Positions 24,527 through 35,664 of a DNA stretch of 64,000 bases are shown in pieces. How positions within the stretch are numbered: position 1 is the first letter of the stretch; each line of letters starts with the position of its first letter. A model generated the notes under the pieces. The model was not told the DNA's origin, did not search any database, and was given only the letters and a program-made list of their open reading frames with translations. The position numbers and the translations under genes were made by a program. This stretch comes from Schaalia vaccimaxillae DSM 15804 (lineage in GTDB: Bacteria; Actinomycetota; Actinomycetes; Actinomycetales; Actinomycetaceae): positions 62,001 through 126,000 of the forward strand of contig NZ_ATUX01000008.1 of assembly GCF_000420425.1 (NCBI RefSeq). Reading direction: 5' to 3'.

Positions 24527-26518
24527 TCAGATCCTGAATCCGAGGACGATGGCCAAGGCGATGACGACTCCGCCGAGGATGTATCCGGCGTAGCTACGCA
24601 CGAAGCCGGTTTGGGTGGAGCCAAGGAACTTGCCGATTCGGGCCGAACCAGCGCCCACCCCCTTGGCGATCCCGTCAATGACGAGGCGGTCGCCTGCGGT
24701 TGCAGCGGCAGTCAGTGCCAGGCCAGGAGCCATGAACAGGGTTTCGTTGACGGTGTCTTGGTGCAGGTCAGCGCGGGCAGCCTCGGTCAGGGCGTTGCCG
24801 GCGGGCACGGCCTTGGATACCTCGGCGGCACCGTACATGCGCCAAGCGATGAAGGCTCCGACGAGGACGACCACCAGGGTTGCCACCTGAATAACGACGA
24901 CGGGCAGCACTGGTTCTTCGTGGACGGCTCCGCCAATAGCCGGGCTCAGCCAGCTGGTGAAGAAGTCACCGATGGACATCAGACCACCGATAAGGACTGC
25001 GCCGACGGCCAGGATGATCATCGGGATGGTCATGAGGGGGCCGGATTCGTGCGGATGAACGCCAGCGCCTTCAGCTTCAGTGGTCCAGCGGGCCTTGCCA
25101 TGGAAGGTCATGAAGAACAGGCGCGACATGTAGAAAGCGGTCAGGCCTGCACCGAAGAGGGCGATCAGACCGTAGACCCAGCCGATCCATGATGCTTCAC
25201 TGTCGGCGAAGGTGTGAGCGGCGAACGCGGCCTCGATGATCTTGTCCTTGGACCAAAAGCCCGAGAACGGGGGCACACCGAGGATGGCAAGCCAACCCAT
25301 CATGAAGGTAATCCAAGTGACTTTCATGGCGGTGCGCAAGCCGCCAAAGCGACGCATATTGACCTGGTCGGCCATGCCGTGCATGACGGAACCTGCGCCC
25401 AGGAACATGAGGGCTTTGAAGAAGCCGTGAGTGAAGAGGTGGAAGATGGCAAAGGCCCAACCAATGGGACCCAGGCCAGCACCAAGCATCATGTAGCCGA
25501 TCTGCGACATGGTTGAGGCGGCCAGTACCTTCTTCATGTCGTCCTTGGCTGAACCAACGATCGCTCCGAACAGCAAGGTGATAGCGCCAATGATGGCCAC
25601 TGCTGTGGCCGCAACAGGAGCTGCCTCGTAGACGGCACCCGAACGCACCACCAGGTAGACACCTGCGGTGACCATGGTGGCAGCGTGGATGAGGGCCGAC
25701 ACGGGGGTCGGACCCGCCATGGCGTCACCCAGCCAGGCTTGGAGCGGGAACTGAGCGGACTTACCGCAAGCAGCGACCAGAAGGAAGATGCCGATCAGGG
25801 TGGCTTGGGCAACGGGGATCCCTGCCACGCCCTCGTTGACGTCAACGAAGCGGACGGAACCGAAGTTGGTAACCATGACCATCATTGCCAGCAGCATGCC
25901 CATGTCGCCGACACGATTCATGACGAAGGCTTTCTTAGCAGCCACGGCATTGGCAGGAACGTGGTTCCAGAAGCCAATGAGCAGGTAGGACGCCAGGCCT
26001 ACGCCTTCCCAGCCGACGAAAAGCACGGCGTAGGAGTCGGCGAGCACCAGGGTCAGCATCGCTGCAATGAAGATGTTGAGGTAGGCGAAGAAGCGCCTGC
26101 GATCCGCATCGTGCTCCATGTAGGCGATGGCGTACACGTGGATGAGTGAACCAACGAAGGTCACGAGGATCACGAAGGTCATCGACAGTGGATCAACCAT
26201 GAGGCCGAAGTCAACGCTGAAGTCTCCGGCGGGAATCCAAGTGAACAGCGTCTGAGTCATACGGCGGGCAGCCTCATCCACTCCCAACAACTGGGCGACG
26301 ATGACGGCTCCGACAATGAAAGAGCACCAGGAAGCGCAGGTAGCCAGCAGGTGGCCCCACTTATCGGATGAGCGTCCAGCCAGCAGCAGGATTGCGGCGC
26401 TGACCAGCGGGATGAGGATCATCAGCCACGCGTACGAGGCCGCGCCCGTGGCAGCCACGGGAGTTACTGCCTGCGAATGCTCGGTGGCGAGCAGTGCGAG
26501 GGTCGGTGTCATATTCAT
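24527..26518 (-). CDS. nuoL: NADH-quinone oxidoreductase subunit L
   Basis: 663-residue membrane subunit, the largest proton pump of complex I. Signature text: FFAYLNIFIAAMLTLVLADS, LFVGWEGVGLASYLLIGFW, SAQFPLQAWLGDAMAGPTPVSALIHAATMVTAGVY region and the long C-terminal lateral helix with final membrane anchor. It lies 7 bases after nuoK and 14 before nuoM, one of the few spots in the operon without stop/start overlap. Confidence 0.97.
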   Translation of the reverse strand: MNMTPTLALLATEHSQAVTPVAATGAASYAWLMILIPLVSAAILLLAGRSSDKWGHLLATCASWCSFIVGAVIVAQLLGVDEAARRMTQTLFTWIPAGDFSVDFGLMVDPLSMTFVILVTFVGSLIHVYAIAYMEHDADRRRFFAYLNIFIAAMLTLVLADSYAVLFVGWEGVGLASYLLIGFWNHVPANAVAAKKAFVMNRVGDMGMLLAMMVMVTNFGSVRFVDVNEGVAGIPVAQATLIGIFLLVAACGKSAQFPLQAWLGDAMAGPTPVSALIHAATMVTAGVYLVVRSGAVYEAAPVAATAVAIIGAITLLFGAIVGSAKDDMKKVLAASTMSQIGYMMLGAGLGPIGWAFAIFHLFTHGFFKALMFLGAGSVMHGMADQVNMRRFGGLRTAMKVTWITFMMGWLAILGVPPFSGFWSKDKIIEAAFAAHTFADSEASWIGWVYGLIALFGAGLTAFYMSRLFFMTFHGKARWTTEAEGAGVHPHESGPLMTIPMIILAVGAVLIGGLMSIGDFFTSWLSPAIGGAVHEEPVLPVVVIQVATLVVVLVGAFIAWRMYGAAEVSKAVPAGNALTEAARADLHQDTVNETLFMAPGLALTAAATAGDRLVIDGIAKGVGAGSARIGKFLGSTQTGFVRSYAGYILGGVVIALAIVLGFRI

Positions 26519-26525
26519 TCCTCCC

Positions 26526-26825
26526 TCAGTTCTTCAGCAGGTTGACGTCGTCCACGTTCGTGGTGGAACGAGAACGGAAGATGGACACGATGATGGCGAG
26601 GCCGACCACGACCTCGGCTGCGGCGACGATCATCACGAAGAACGCCATGATTTCACCGCTGACGTCACCCAGGACGCGCCCAAAGGTCGCGAAGGCGAGG
26701 TTGGCAGCGTTGAGCATGAGCTCGACACCCATCAGCGAGATGATCGCGGAGCGGCGCACCACGACGATGGTGGCGCCAATTGAGAAGATGATCCCCGCAA
26801 GGATCAGGTACCAGGCCAGTGTCAC
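26526..26825 (-). CDS. nuoK: NADH-quinone oxidoreductase subunit K
   Basis: 99-residue three-helix membrane subunit. Conserved membrane glutamates are in [13 protein letters not shown] and [12 protein letters not shown]. The start is GTG 26825, overlapping the nuoJ stop as GTGA; a longer open frame upstream is only the shadow of nuoJ. Length fits the family exactly. Confidence 0.96.
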   Translation of the reverse strand: MTLAWYLILAGIIFSIGATIVVVRRSAIISLMGVELMLNAANLAFATFGRVLGDVSGEIMAFFVMIVAAAEVVVGLAIIVSIFRSRSTTNVDDVNLLKN

Positions 26826-27799
26826 TTCTCTTCCTCCTGGTTCGAGGCGGCCTCGACCTCGGCAACGTCTGTGACGTCGAAGGAGGGGGCCATGGGCTGA
26901 TCGAGGCCGGTAGGAGCACCGGGTCCGGGCATACCCCACGCTCCCGACAGCGGCACAGCCGCCGAAGCTTCGTGGGAGAAGGGCGAATCGATGGTTTCTT
27001 CGGCGCGGGCCAGCATGAGGGACTGAGCGACCTCGGGGTCAACCTGTCCCAGGGTGCGTTCCAGGCCGCGCACGCGAATCACGCGAGGCACCGATTCTTC
27101 GAGGGGTTCAAGGGTTTCACCCGAGATTGCCGGCACGTCAGCAGCGTTGGACTTGGCGTACACGCCAGGCGAAGGCAGCTGGCCGATGCGGCCACCGGAT
27201 TCGGCGAAGGCACGCATCTTGGCCTTGGCGACGCCGAGCTGACTGAGCTTGGGGGCCAGGCGATCCGTGTGAGTAAGGTACATGGCGCCAACGGCTGCAG
27301 TAATGAGCAGAGCGTCAGCAATTTCAATGGCCAGCCAGTGCTTGGAGAACAGTGTGGCTGCCAGTCCGGTGATCGGCTCATTCGAGTAGGGGTCGACAGC
27401 GATTTCTCCGGGGCCATTCATGGTGGTGTGGCTGATGACAATGAAGATCAGCAGAGTAAAACCGAGACCACCCAGGACGGCTGCAACAATGTTGCCGCGA
27501 CGCTGAATGGAATAGTCGTCGGACGCTCCCAGGCCGATCATCATAATGACGAAGAGGAAGAGCATCATGATCGCGCCGGTGTAGACGACCACCTGAACGA
27601 TGCCCAGGAAAGGGGCCTGCAGCGCGAAGTAAAGCATGGCAAGGCCGATCATGACGACCACCATTGAGATGGCCGCGTAAGCAGCTTTCTTGAAGAAGAG
27701 CACTCCGAGCGCCCCGCAGACCATGACGACTGCGACACAGCAGAAGAAGATCATCTCCCCCACTGAGCCCATGGTGGGCCAGGAACCAAGGCCGTTCAT
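26822..27799 (-). CDS. nuoJ: NADH-quinone oxidoreductase subunit J
   Basis: 325-residue membrane subunit with five N-terminal helices ([20 protein letters not shown], then [19 protein letters not shown]). After about residue 185 comes a ~140-residue hydrophilic C-terminal extension rich in Pro, Glu and Ala, ending ASNQEEEK, absent from the ~170-residue enterobacterial form. Extended NuoJ is common in actinobacteria. Overlaps nuoI (stop) and nuoK (start). Confidence 0.96.
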   Translation of the reverse strand: MNGLGSWPTMGSVGEMIFFCCVAVVMVCGALGVLFFKKAAYAAISMVVVMIGLAMLYFALQAPFLGIVQVVVYTGAIMMLFLFVIMMIGLGASDDYSIQRRGNIVAAVLGGLGFTLLIFIVISHTTMNGPGEIAVDPYSNEPITGLAATLFSKHWLAIEIADALLITAAVGAMYLTHTDRLAPKLSQLGVAKAKMRAFAESGGRIGQLPSPGVYAKSNAADVPAISGETLEPLEESVPRVIRVRGLERTLGQVDPEVAQSLMLARAEETIDSPFSHEASAAVPLSGAWGMPGPGAPTGLDQPMAPSFDVTDVAEVEAASNQEEEK

Positions 27800-28452
27800 C
27801 GACTGACCTCCTCAGTGACAGGTTTAGCGGTGGCCAGCGACGGATCGTCGGGACGGTGTTCCTTAACCCAGTCAACCTGGGCTTGGGTCGGTCCAGTAAC
27901 CTCGCCGCGGTAGTAGTCGCCGTCATTCAGTCCAGCAACCATGGGGTGCGGGGCTGCCAGCATGCCGTCGGCCAGAGGAGCCAGGATGTCCTGCTTCTCG
28001 TAGATGTCGTCAGCTCGCGTGTACTTGGCGATCTCGAAGTCGTTGATCATGGTCAGGGCGCGCGTGGGGCACGCCTCAATGCACATTCCACAGAAGACGC
28101 AGCGCAGGTAGTTGACCTGGTAGACACGGCCGTAGCGTTCGCCCGGCGAATACTGTTCTTCCGGAGTGTTGGAAGCGGCTTCAACAAAAATCGCATCTGC
28201 TGGGCAAGCCCAGGCGCACAATTCGCATCCAATGCACTTTTCGAGGCCGTCCGCGTAGCGGTTGAGCTGGTGGCGTCCGTGGAAGCGAGGCATGACGCGC
28301 GCGGGTTCGCTCGGATACTGCTCGGTGACCGTCTTCATGAAGAAGTGTTTGAGGGTCACGCCGTAGCCAGCGAAGGGGGCGAAGAATTCCCCGATCGGGC
28401 CCTTGGGGTCTTGCGAGTAGCGCATGTGTTCGGACTCGTTGGTCTTACTCAT
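27796..28452 (-). CDS. nuoI: NADH-quinone oxidoreductase subunit I
   Basis: 218-residue peripheral subunit carrying two 4Fe-4S clusters, seen as [12 protein letters not shown] and [12 protein letters not shown]. It passes electrons towards the quinone site. ATG 28452 has GAGGAGGG 5 bases upstream and overlaps the nuoH stop by 8 bases. Confidence 0.97.
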   Translation of the reverse strand: MSKTNESEHMRYSQDPKGPIGEFFAPFAGYGVTLKHFFMKTVTEQYPSEPARVMPRFHGRHQLNRYADGLEKCIGCELCAWACPADAIFVEAASNTPEEQYSPGERYGRVYQVNYLRCVFCGMCIEACPTRALTMINDFEIAKYTRADDIYEKQDILAPLADGMLAAPHPMVAGLNDGDYYRGEVTGPTQAQVDWVKEHRPDDPSLATAKPVTEEVSR

Positions 28453-29752
28453 CGTTTCCCTCCTCGATGGCGGTGGCCATGATCGGTTCACGACCGGCGC
28501 GCGGGGATTTCACCGGCTGTTGGCCGGGCAGTGGCGGTACTGGGAAGCCATCGGCAAAGCCGGTGTACTCCTCATCCGCTGGGCTTGTAGGTTCTTCTTC
28601 GCCCTTGTCAGTCACCCACAAGATGATCATGAGGATCACGAAGATCGCGGCGATGACGCCGCCCATGACGGGCAGGGAGACGTCAACCCAGTTGGTGACA
28701 CCTCGGACAATGGCGACGGCCACCAGCCACACGAGGGCAATGGGCATGAGCCACTTCCATCCGAAGTTCATGAGCTGGTCGTAGCGGATGCGCAGCAGGG
28801 ATGCTCGAGTCCAGATCATCAGGAACATGAAGAACCAGATCTTGATGGTCAGCCACAGGATGCCCCACCATCCGTCGTTGAGGAAGTCGATGTGGGACAG
28901 CGGCCACGGAGCGTGCCAGCCGCCCATGAACATGGTGGCGGCAACCGCGGACACGTTGAGCATATTGATGTATTCGGACAGGTAGTACCAGCCGAACTTC
29001 ATCGACGAATACTCAACCATGTGTCCGGCGACGATCTCACCCTCACCCTCGGGAAGGTCGAAGGGCAGGCGGTTGACTTCAGCGATTGCCGAAATGCAGT
29101 AGACGACAAACGCGGGGATCAGCGCGAACGCCCACCACACCTGGCCTTGGGCGGCCACGATCTGCGAGGTCGACATGGTGCCGGACATAAGGAACACGGA
29201 CACCAGGGCCATGCCCATGGACAGTTCGTAGGAGATCACCTGGGCAGAAGAACGAACCGAACCGTACAGCGGCAGGGTCGATTTGGTGGACCAACCGCCC
29301 AGAACGATGCCGTACAGGCCAACGGCTGTCACAGCCAGAATGTACAGGGCTGCGATGGGGCTGTCGGCAACTTGGAGCGGTGTGGAGTGGCCAAACACTG
29401 GCACATTCGGGCCGAAGGGGATGACCGCGTAGATCGAGAAAGCGGAGAACACGGCGATACAGGGTGCCAAGAAGTAGAGGAACTTATCGGCCTTGTTCGT
29501 CCAGATCTCTTCTTTCATGAAGATCTTGAGGGCGTCGGCAAAAGCCTGCAGCAGGCCCAGGGGGCCAGCCACGTTGGGGCCGGGGCGCGACTGCATGCGG
29601 CCCAGGCCTCGACGCTCAACCCACAGCGCCATGAGGACGCTGAGGATCAGGTAGACAACAACGAAGATCACCTTGATGAGCGACAGCCACCAGGTTTCTT
29701 CGGAGAAATCTGCGGGCGCGTAGTCAGGGACCGCCAGGGTCGTCAGATTCAT
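28445..29752 (-). CDS. nuoH: NADH-quinone oxidoreductase subunit H
   Basis: 435-residue membrane subunit that forms part of the quinone cavity. It contains [39 protein letters not shown] and the loop [17 protein letters not shown], all family hallmarks. A ~45-residue hydrophilic tail follows the last helix. Starts in the nuoG stop (ATGA). Confidence 0.97.
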   Translation of the reverse strand: MNLTTLAVPDYAPADFSEETWWLSLIKVIFVVVYLILSVLMALWVERRGLGRMQSRPGPNVAGPLGLLQAFADALKIFMKEEIWTNKADKFLYFLAPCIAVFSAFSIYAVIPFGPNVPVFGHSTPLQVADSPIAALYILAVTAVGLYGIVLGGWSTKSTLPLYGSVRSSAQVISYELSMGMALVSVFLMSGTMSTSQIVAAQGQVWWAFALIPAFVVYCISAIAEVNRLPFDLPEGEGEIVAGHMVEYSSMKFGWYYLSEYINMLNVSAVAATMFMGGWHAPWPLSHIDFLNDGWWGILWLTIKIWFFMFLMIWTRASLLRIRYDQLMNFGWKWLMPIALVWLVAVAIVRGVTNWVDVSLPVMGGVIAAIFVILMIILWVTDKGEEEPTSPADEEYTGFADGFPVPPLPGQQPVKSPRAGREPIMATAIEEGNDE

Positions 29753-32316
29753 CGGGCCACCTCCTCAGTGGAGCGCAGTGCCACGACGGCGCCGGTTGCG
29801 CCGAGGGACTGGTGGACGAGGGAGCCTGCAGAACATTCGGGAACCCACACGACATTATCGGGAAGGTCCGCCGTAGCAGCAGGCAGGACGATTGAGCCAC
29901 GATCCGTGGTCAGCGCAATCTGCGCGCCCTCGGCTACACCTGCGGCGGCCAAGGTAGCGGCCGAGGCGAGGGCGACCGGGCGGCGGGCAGAACCGGCCAG
30001 CCAGGGGGCGCCGTCTTGGAGGCGCCCCGCATCAATCATCGGCTTGTGCGTAGCCAGAACTGCTTGACCAGCAGCAACCGGTGTCAGCGCGGCAGCGGCG
30101 TTGGCGGCGAAGTCGGCGCGCCGACCCGTCCAACTCATCAGCGGGTTCACTTCGTCGTACAGGTCCGTTAGGGTTTCGATGCCCAGGTCTTGGCCGAACT
30201 CAGCGGCCAAGCGAACCAGTACGTCGCGGTCGGTCAGGGAACGGGCAGAAACAGCCTGGCCGAAGGGACGCAGACGGCCTTCCCAGTTAATGAACGTGCC
30301 GTTCTTTTCCAGCGGCGGTGCGACAGGCAGAACCACGTCGGCAAGCTCGGTGATCTCGGAGACGCGCACTTCCAGGGAGACGAGGAAGGGAACTTTTTCA
30401 AAGGCTTGGCGGGCAGCTGCGGGATCATCAAAGTCGCGCAGGTCAACGCCACCAACGACGAGGGCGCCGACGGTGCCATCAACGGCGCCGGCAAGCATGC
30501 CAGCAGCGTCCAAGCCTCGAGCTGTCGGAGCGGTACCCCAGCCAAGGGATTCGTGGGCAGAACCATCCGAACCCATGCGCCCGAAGGGCAGCAGGCCGGG
30601 AAGCAGGCCGGCCTCGACGGCTGCGCGCTCGCCGGATCGACGCGGTACCCACTGGAGACGAGCACCCGTGCGTTCGGCCAACTCGACAGCGGCAGACAGC
30701 AGGCCGGGCGTGCGAGCGGCGCGCTCACCCACCAAGATGATGCCGCCCGAGAGGTCGGCAGCAAGCTCGGAGTTTTCACCGTCTAGGTGAATCGAGGAAA
30801 GCACTTCAACTTCAGTACCCGGGGCCGCACGCAAAACCTCAGCCTTGAGCTTGCGTGAACCATTGGAAGTGAAAGGAGCAACCGTTGCGATCTTCTGCAG
30901 GCCCTTACGCATGGACTTGCGCAGACGCAAGAAGATCGCACCGCATTCATCCTCGGGTTCCAAAGCGACCAGCAGCACGCGGTTCGCATTCTCAAGGTCG
31001 GCGTAGGTCACGCCCAGGCCAGAGCCTGCAATCTTGGAGGCGAGGAAGGACCGTTCCTCTTCAGAGTGCGAACGTGAACGCGCATCAATTGAATCAGAGT
31101 GAATGATGCTGCGAGCAAACTTTGACCAAGCCCACGCATCTTCAAAGGTCAAGCGACCACCAGGCAGGAATCCTGCCTCGCCGACGCGTGACTCCAAGCC
31201 CTGGCGAACGCGGTCAAGCGCGTCAGACCAGGAGGTGGGGACCAATTCGCCGTTCTCGCGCACCAGCGGGGTACGCAGGCGCTGCTCGTTGATCCATTCG
31301 AAAGCGAAACGATCCTTGTCGGTGATCCACTCTTCGTTGACCTCCGGTTCGTTGCCGGCCATGCGGCGCACGACCTCTCCTCGACGAATGTCAACGCGGA
31401 TGGCTGAACCTGAAGCGTCCTGTTCGGTCACCGAAGCGGTAGACACCAGGTCGAAGGGGCGTGCACGGAATCGGTACGAGGACGCGGTCAGCGCACCCAC
31501 CGGGCAGATCTGAATGATGTTGCCCGAGAAGTAAGAGGCAAAAGCGCGGCCAGACACGTCACGGTCGGCGTCAGTCAGCTCGCCCTCGTTAACGGAACCA
31601 ATAATGCCGGCATCACCGTAAGGACCGGAGATTCCCGCATCGCCCAGTCCCTTGCCCTTGGGATCGTGGAAATCCAGGGTCGAGGCGTCAAAGCCGCCGA
31701 TCTGCTCAGCCATGAAGTAGTGGTCATCGGTGGGAGCCGAACCGCCGCCGCGGCCCTGCAGATCGATGAACACGTCGCCAGAAATTTCCTTGCCAAAACG
31801 CACGCAACGCTGACACAGAATGCAGCGGTCGCGGTCCAGCAGGATCTGGCTGGTCAGGCGCAACGGCTTACGGTAGGTGCGCTTGGCGTCGGCAAAGCGC
31901 GACTCTCCACGTCCGTCGGTCATGGCCTGGTTCTGCAGGGGGCATTCGCCGCCCTTGTCGCAGATCGGGCAGTCCAACGGGTGGTTAATCAGGAGGAACT
32001 CCATGACACCACGCTGAGCCTTTTCAGCAACCTCGGAGGTGTGCTGAGTCTTGACCACCATGCCGGGGGTGACAATCTGAGCACATGAGGGCTGCGGCTT
32101 AGGCATGAAGCGCAACTCGCCGGTGTTGCGGTCGGGCATACCAACCTCGACGAGGCACTGGCGGCAAGCGGCAACCGGTGCGAGCAGCGGGTGGTCACAG
32201 AAACGCGGAATGCGAATTCCAGCCTGTTCTGCGGCCCGAATAACGAGGGTTCCCTGGGGAACACTGACCTGGACGTCATCGATGATTACGTCCACCAACT
32301 GGGCAGCGTCGCTCAT
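29749..32316 (-). CDS. nuoG: NADH-quinone oxidoreductase subunit G
   Basis: 855-residue peripheral subunit with the N-terminal iron-sulfur relay. The 2Fe-2S ligands are in RFCDHPLL, CRQC and PSCAQ, the His-containing cluster region is HPLDCPICDKGGECPLQ, and the next 4Fe-4S has DRCILCQRCVRF with ICPVGAL. The C-terminal molybdopterin-like domain carries no visible cofactor-binding set, as usual for NuoG. Starts in the nuoF stop and ends in the nuoH start. Confidence 0.97.
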   Translation of the reverse strand: MSDAAQLVDVIIDDVQVSVPQGTLVIRAAEQAGIRIPRFCDHPLLAPVAACRQCLVEVGMPDRNTGELRFMPKPQPSCAQIVTPGMVVKTQHTSEVAEKAQRGVMEFLLINHPLDCPICDKGGECPLQNQAMTDGRGESRFADAKRTYRKPLRLTSQILLDRDRCILCQRCVRFGKEISGDVFIDLQGRGGGSAPTDDHYFMAEQIGGFDASTLDFHDPKGKGLGDAGISGPYGDAGIIGSVNEGELTDADRDVSGRAFASYFSGNIIQICPVGALTASSYRFRARPFDLVSTASVTEQDASGSAIRVDIRRGEVVRRMAGNEPEVNEEWITDKDRFAFEWINEQRLRTPLVRENGELVPTSWSDALDRVRQGLESRVGEAGFLPGGRLTFEDAWAWSKFARSIIHSDSIDARSRSHSEEERSFLASKIAGSGLGVTYADLENANRVLLVALEPEDECGAIFLRLRKSMRKGLQKIATVAPFTSNGSRKLKAEVLRAAPGTEVEVLSSIHLDGENSELAADLSGGIILVGERAARTPGLLSAAVELAERTGARLQWVPRRSGERAAVEAGLLPGLLPFGRMGSDGSAHESLGWGTAPTARGLDAAGMLAGAVDGTVGALVVGGVDLRDFDDPAAARQAFEKVPFLVSLEVRVSEITELADVVLPVAPPLEKNGTFINWEGRLRPFGQAVSARSLTDRDVLVRLAAEFGQDLGIETLTDLYDEVNPLMSWTGRRADFAANAAAALTPVAAGQAVLATHKPMIDAGRLQDGAPWLAGSARRPVALASAATLAAAGVAEGAQIALTTDRGSIVLPAATADLPDNVVWVPECSAGSLVHQSLGATGAVVALRSTEEVAR

Positions 32317-33614
32317 CGGACACCTCCTCGCGCGTAAACGGTGGATGCCTCATAGGGGAAAAGTTCACGGGCGGGCGTGGTCAGCCCCGCCTCGAACTCT
32401 TCACGGAAGCGGTGAATACCGGAGATGATGGGCGTGGCAGCAGCATCACCCAGGGGGCAGAAGCTGCGGCCAGCAATGTTTCCGGCGATCTCGTCAAGCA
32501 GGTCGACGTCTCCGGGAAGGCCTTGGCCCTTCTCCAAACGGAACATGATCTGCTTGATCCAGTAGGTGCCCTCACGACACGGCGTGCACTTACCGCAGGA
32601 TTCGTGCTGGTAGAACTCCGACCAACGGGTGATGACACGCACCACCGACGTTGTTTCGTCGAAGACCTGCAGGGCGCGCGTGGCCAGCATGGAGCCGGCC
32701 CCGACGACGGCCTCGTAGTCGAGAGGAATATCGATTTCGTCCTCGGTGAACAGAGGGGTTGAAGAACCGCCCGGCGTCCAGAACTTGAGCTTGTGACCGT
32801 CGCGGATGCCGCCGGCCATCTCGATGAGTTCACGCATGGTGATGCCGAAAGGAGCCTCAAACTGGCCGGGGTTGTTGACGTGGCCGGACACGGAGAAGAT
32901 GCCGTGTCCGCGCGAACGCTCGGTACCCATTGACATGAACCACTCGGGCGAGTTGCGGAAAATGCCGGCAACCTGGCAGATGGACTCAACGTTGTTGACC
33001 ACCGTGGGGCGTGCGTACAGACCCGCAACCGCCGGGAACGGAGGCTTAATGCGCGGGTGTCCGCGACGTCCCTCCAGGGAGTCAAGCAGGGCCGACTCTT
33101 CACCACAGATGTAAGCGCCCGCACCTGCGTGAGCGGTGATCTTCAGATCGCCGAGAACGCCGGCCTCGGTGGCTTCTTTAATAGCACTGAGTAGGCGGCG
33201 GTAGACATGCACGACCTCGCCACGCAAGTAAATAAATGCGTGCTTGCAGTTGATCGCGCGGCTGGTGATCGCCACACCCTCAATGAGGACGTGCGGGTCA
33301 GCCATAATCGTAGGGATGTCTTTGCAGGTGCCCGGTTCGGACTCGTCGGCGTTGACCACGAGGTAGCGGGGCAGGCCATCGTCTGGCGGAAGGAAAGACC
33401 ACTTGAGGCCCGTGGGGAAGCCAGCGCCTCCTCGGCCTCGTAGACCGGAAGTCTTCACGGCCTCGACGATGTCGGCGGCCTCCATAGTGTTGGCTTTCTT
33501 GAGGCCCTCGTAGCCTCCGCGCGACAGGTAGGACTCGAGGGTCCAGGAGCGTTCTTCTCCCCATCCGCGGGTGACGATCGGGGTGAGTTTGCCCGCAGCG
33601 GCGTAGGTGGTCAT
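32313..33614 (-). CDS. nuoF: NADH-quinone oxidoreductase subunit F
   Basis: 433-residue subunit that binds NADH and FMN and one 4Fe-4S cluster. Motifs: SGLRGRGGAGFPTGLKWSF for NADH, AYICGEESALLDSLEG for FMN, and the cluster ligands ESCGKCTPCREG with the fourth Cys in GRSFCPLGD. Overlaps nuoE and nuoG by 4 bases each. Confidence 0.97.
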   Translation of the reverse strand: MTTYAAAGKLTPIVTRGWGEERSWTLESYLSRGGYEGLKKANTMEAADIVEAVKTSGLRGRGGAGFPTGLKWSFLPPDDGLPRYLVVNADESEPGTCKDIPTIMADPHVLIEGVAITSRAINCKHAFIYLRGEVVHVYRRLLSAIKEATEAGVLGDLKITAHAGAGAYICGEESALLDSLEGRRGHPRIKPPFPAVAGLYARPTVVNNVESICQVAGIFRNSPEWFMSMGTERSRGHGIFSVSGHVNNPGQFEAPFGITMRELIEMAGGIRDGHKLKFWTPGGSSTPLFTEDEIDIPLDYEAVVGAGSMLATRALQVFDETTSVVRVITRWSEFYQHESCGKCTPCREGTYWIKQIMFRLEKGQGLPGDVDLLDEIAGNIAGRSFCPLGDAAATPIISGIHRFREEFEAGLTTPARELFPYEASTVYARGGVR

Positions 33615-34318
33615 GCCTGTGCGCCTCCATCCTTCGTCTCATTGTCGGAGCCGGGAACCGCGACGGGTTCGGTCCAGCCGTTCGCGTCGGCAATGCGCTT
33701 GCCCAAAAGGGTCGGTTCGCCAGCCGAGGGGCCTTCGTGCTCGTGTCCGTCGAGGAAGCCAGCGAGTGTGTGCTCCACTTCCTTAAAGGTCGGCACTACG
33801 TTTGCGCCGCGAGTGGGGTGTGCGGGTCGGCCATTCTCCAGATCATCGACGAGGGCGATCGCAGATTCAGGGGTCTGGTTGTCGAAGAACTCCCAGTTAA
33901 CCATGACAACCGGCGCATAATCGCAGGCCGCATTACATTCGATGCGTTCCAGAGTGATCTTGCCGGACTCGTTGGTTTCATCGGAGCCGACACCCACATG
34001 CTTGGACACGGCCTCCCAAATGTCGTCGCCGCCCATGACCGCGCATAAGGCGTTGGTGCACACACCCACCAGATAGTCGCCATTGGGGTGGCGCTTGTAC
34101 TGGGTGTAGAAAGTAGCCACGGCGCTGACTTCGGCGCGGGTCACGTCAAGAATGTCTGAGATCAGGGCGATGCCGTCGGGGGACACGTAGCCATCCTCGG
34201 ACTGAACCAGGTGGAGCATCGGCAACATGGCCGAACGGGAGTGGCCCGTCGGGTAGCGGCCGATGATCTCGGCGGACTCGGCCCGCAGGCGGGCCTCAAC
34301 TTCAGGTGTGTAGCTCAT
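33611..34318 (-). CDS. nuoE: NADH-quinone oxidoreductase subunit E
   Basis: 235-residue thioredoxin-like subunit with one 2Fe-2S cluster: ligands in GVCTNALC and [12 protein letters not shown]. It has a ~60-residue C-terminal extension (from about residue 170) beyond the usual core. ATG 34318 overlaps the nuoD stop. Confidence 0.96.
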   Translation of the reverse strand: MSYTPEVEARLRAESAEIIGRYPTGHSRSAMLPMLHLVQSEDGYVSPDGIALISDILDVTRAEVSAVATFYTQYKRHPNGDYLVGVCTNALCAVMGGDDIWEAVSKHVGVGSDETNESGKITLERIECNAACDYAPVVMVNWEFFDNQTPESAIALVDDLENGRPAHPTRGANVVPTFKEVEHTLAGFLDGHEHEGPSAGEPTLLGKRIADANGWTEPVAVPGSDNETKDGGAQA

Positions 34319-35664
34319 CGGTCGACGCCTCCCAGCACCGGGTCGATAGCGGCGAGTGCCACGATGACGTCGGCCAGCTGGCCGCCCTCGGACATCATCG
34401 CCATGGACTGCAGATTCGCGAAGGAAGGATCGCGGAAGTGAGCGCGGAACGGCCGCGTACCACCGTCAGATACCAGGTGGACACCCAAGATGCCCTTCGC
34501 ATGCTCAACGGTCTGGTAGACCTGGCCAGCGGGAACATGGAAGCCTTCAGTCACCAGCTTGAAGTGGTGGATCAGCGACTCCATGGACTTGCCCATGATC
34601 TTGGAAATGTGCTCAAGGGAGTTGCCCTGGCCGTCGGTGGCCACGGACAGCTGCGCCGGCCACGCAATCGTCGGGTCAGCCACCATGACAGGCTCGCCCT
34701 CGCACGCATCCAAACGATCCAGGCACTGGTCGACAATACGCATCGACTGGTAGCACTCCTCGAAACGCACCATCGTACGGTTGTAAACGTCGGACTTGTC
34801 GCGTACAGGAACGTCGAACTCGTAGGTTTCGTAACCGCAGTACGGGTCCGTCTTGCGCAGATCCAGCGGCAAGCCCGCGGCGCGTACGCCGGGCCCCGTG
34901 TGGCCCAGTGCCATCAAAGCTGACAGCGGCATCACAGCAACGTCGCACAGGCGCTTCTTGAAGATCGGGTTCTGCTTACCCAGGTCCTCAAGTTCACCAA
35001 TGTCGTCGCGAGTCATGCGCAGGCGTTCGCGAATGTAGTCGGTAGTGCCTTCGCCGATATCCTGGGCGACACCGCCGGGGCGAATGTACGCGTGGTTCAT
35101 GCGCAGGCCCGTGACGCGTTCGAAGATCCGTAGGATGTGCTCGCGTCCTCGGAAGGCCGTCGTCATGAAGGTGGTGGCGCCCATTTCGTTACCGGTCGAA
35201 CCGATAGCCACCAGGTGAGAAGCAATGCGGCACAGTTCCATCATGAGCACGCGGATGATAGTGGCGCGCTCGGGAACCAGATCGGTGATCCCCAGGAGCT
35301 TTTCGACACCGAGGCAGTAGGCGACCTCTTGGAAGAAGGGAGCCACGTAGTCCATGCGGGTGCACAGTGTGGTGCCCTGGGTCCAGGTCCGGTACTCCAT
35401 GGTCTTTTCGATGCCGGTGTGCAGGTAGCCGGTGTCGACGCGCACCTCGTGAACAGTTTCGCCTTCGAGTTCGACGATCAGACGAAGCACACCGTGGGTA
35501 GCCGGGTGGGTAGGACCCAGGTTGACGACGATGCGCTCAGTGGAGATCTTCTTGACCTCGTTGAGAATGTCGTCCCAGTCGCCGCCCGCGGCCATGACCT
35601 CGGGGATTTCATCGATGTTAATGCCTGCGCCAGAGATGGGCGCATGGAAGGTTTGAGTGCTCAT
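34315..35664 (-). CDS. nuoD: NADH-quinone oxidoreductase subunit D
   Basis: 449-residue 49-kDa-type subunit next to the quinone site. Visible hallmarks: [56 protein letters not shown] and the C-terminal ending DPVLGGVDR. Its start shares one base with the nuoC stop (TGATG). Confidence 0.97.
   Translation of the reverse strand: MSTQTFHAPISGAGINIDEIPEVMAAGGDWDDILNEVKKISTERIVVNLGPTHPATHGVLRLIVELEGETVHEVRVDTGYLHTGIEKTMEYRTWTQGTTLCTRMDYVAPFFQEVAYCLGVEKLLGITDLVPERATIIRVLMMELCRIASHLVAIGSTGNEMGATTFMTTAFRGREHILRIFERVTGLRMNHAYIRPGGVAQDIGEGTTDYIRERLRMTRDDIGELEDLGKQNPIFKKRLCDVAVMPLSALMALGHTGPGVRAAGLPLDLRKTDPYCGYETYEFDVPVRDKSDVYNRTMVRFEECYQSMRIVDQCLDRLDACEGEPVMVADPTIAWPAQLSVATDGQGNSLEHISKIMGKSMESLIHHFKLVTEGFHVPAGQVYQTVEHAKGILGVHLVSDGGTRPFRAHFRDPSFANLQSMAMMSEGGQLADVIVALAAIDPVLGGVDR

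Noticed and set aside
28424-30067. 547-codon open frame on the plus strand
   Set aside because: It is antisense to nuoH and nuoG, whose protein families are unmistakable; its own translation is Asp/His/Gly-rich shadow text.
30101-30790. 229-codon plus-strand open frame within nuoG
   Set aside because: Antisense shadow in high-GC DNA with Arg/Ser/Pro-rich translation and no family resemblance.
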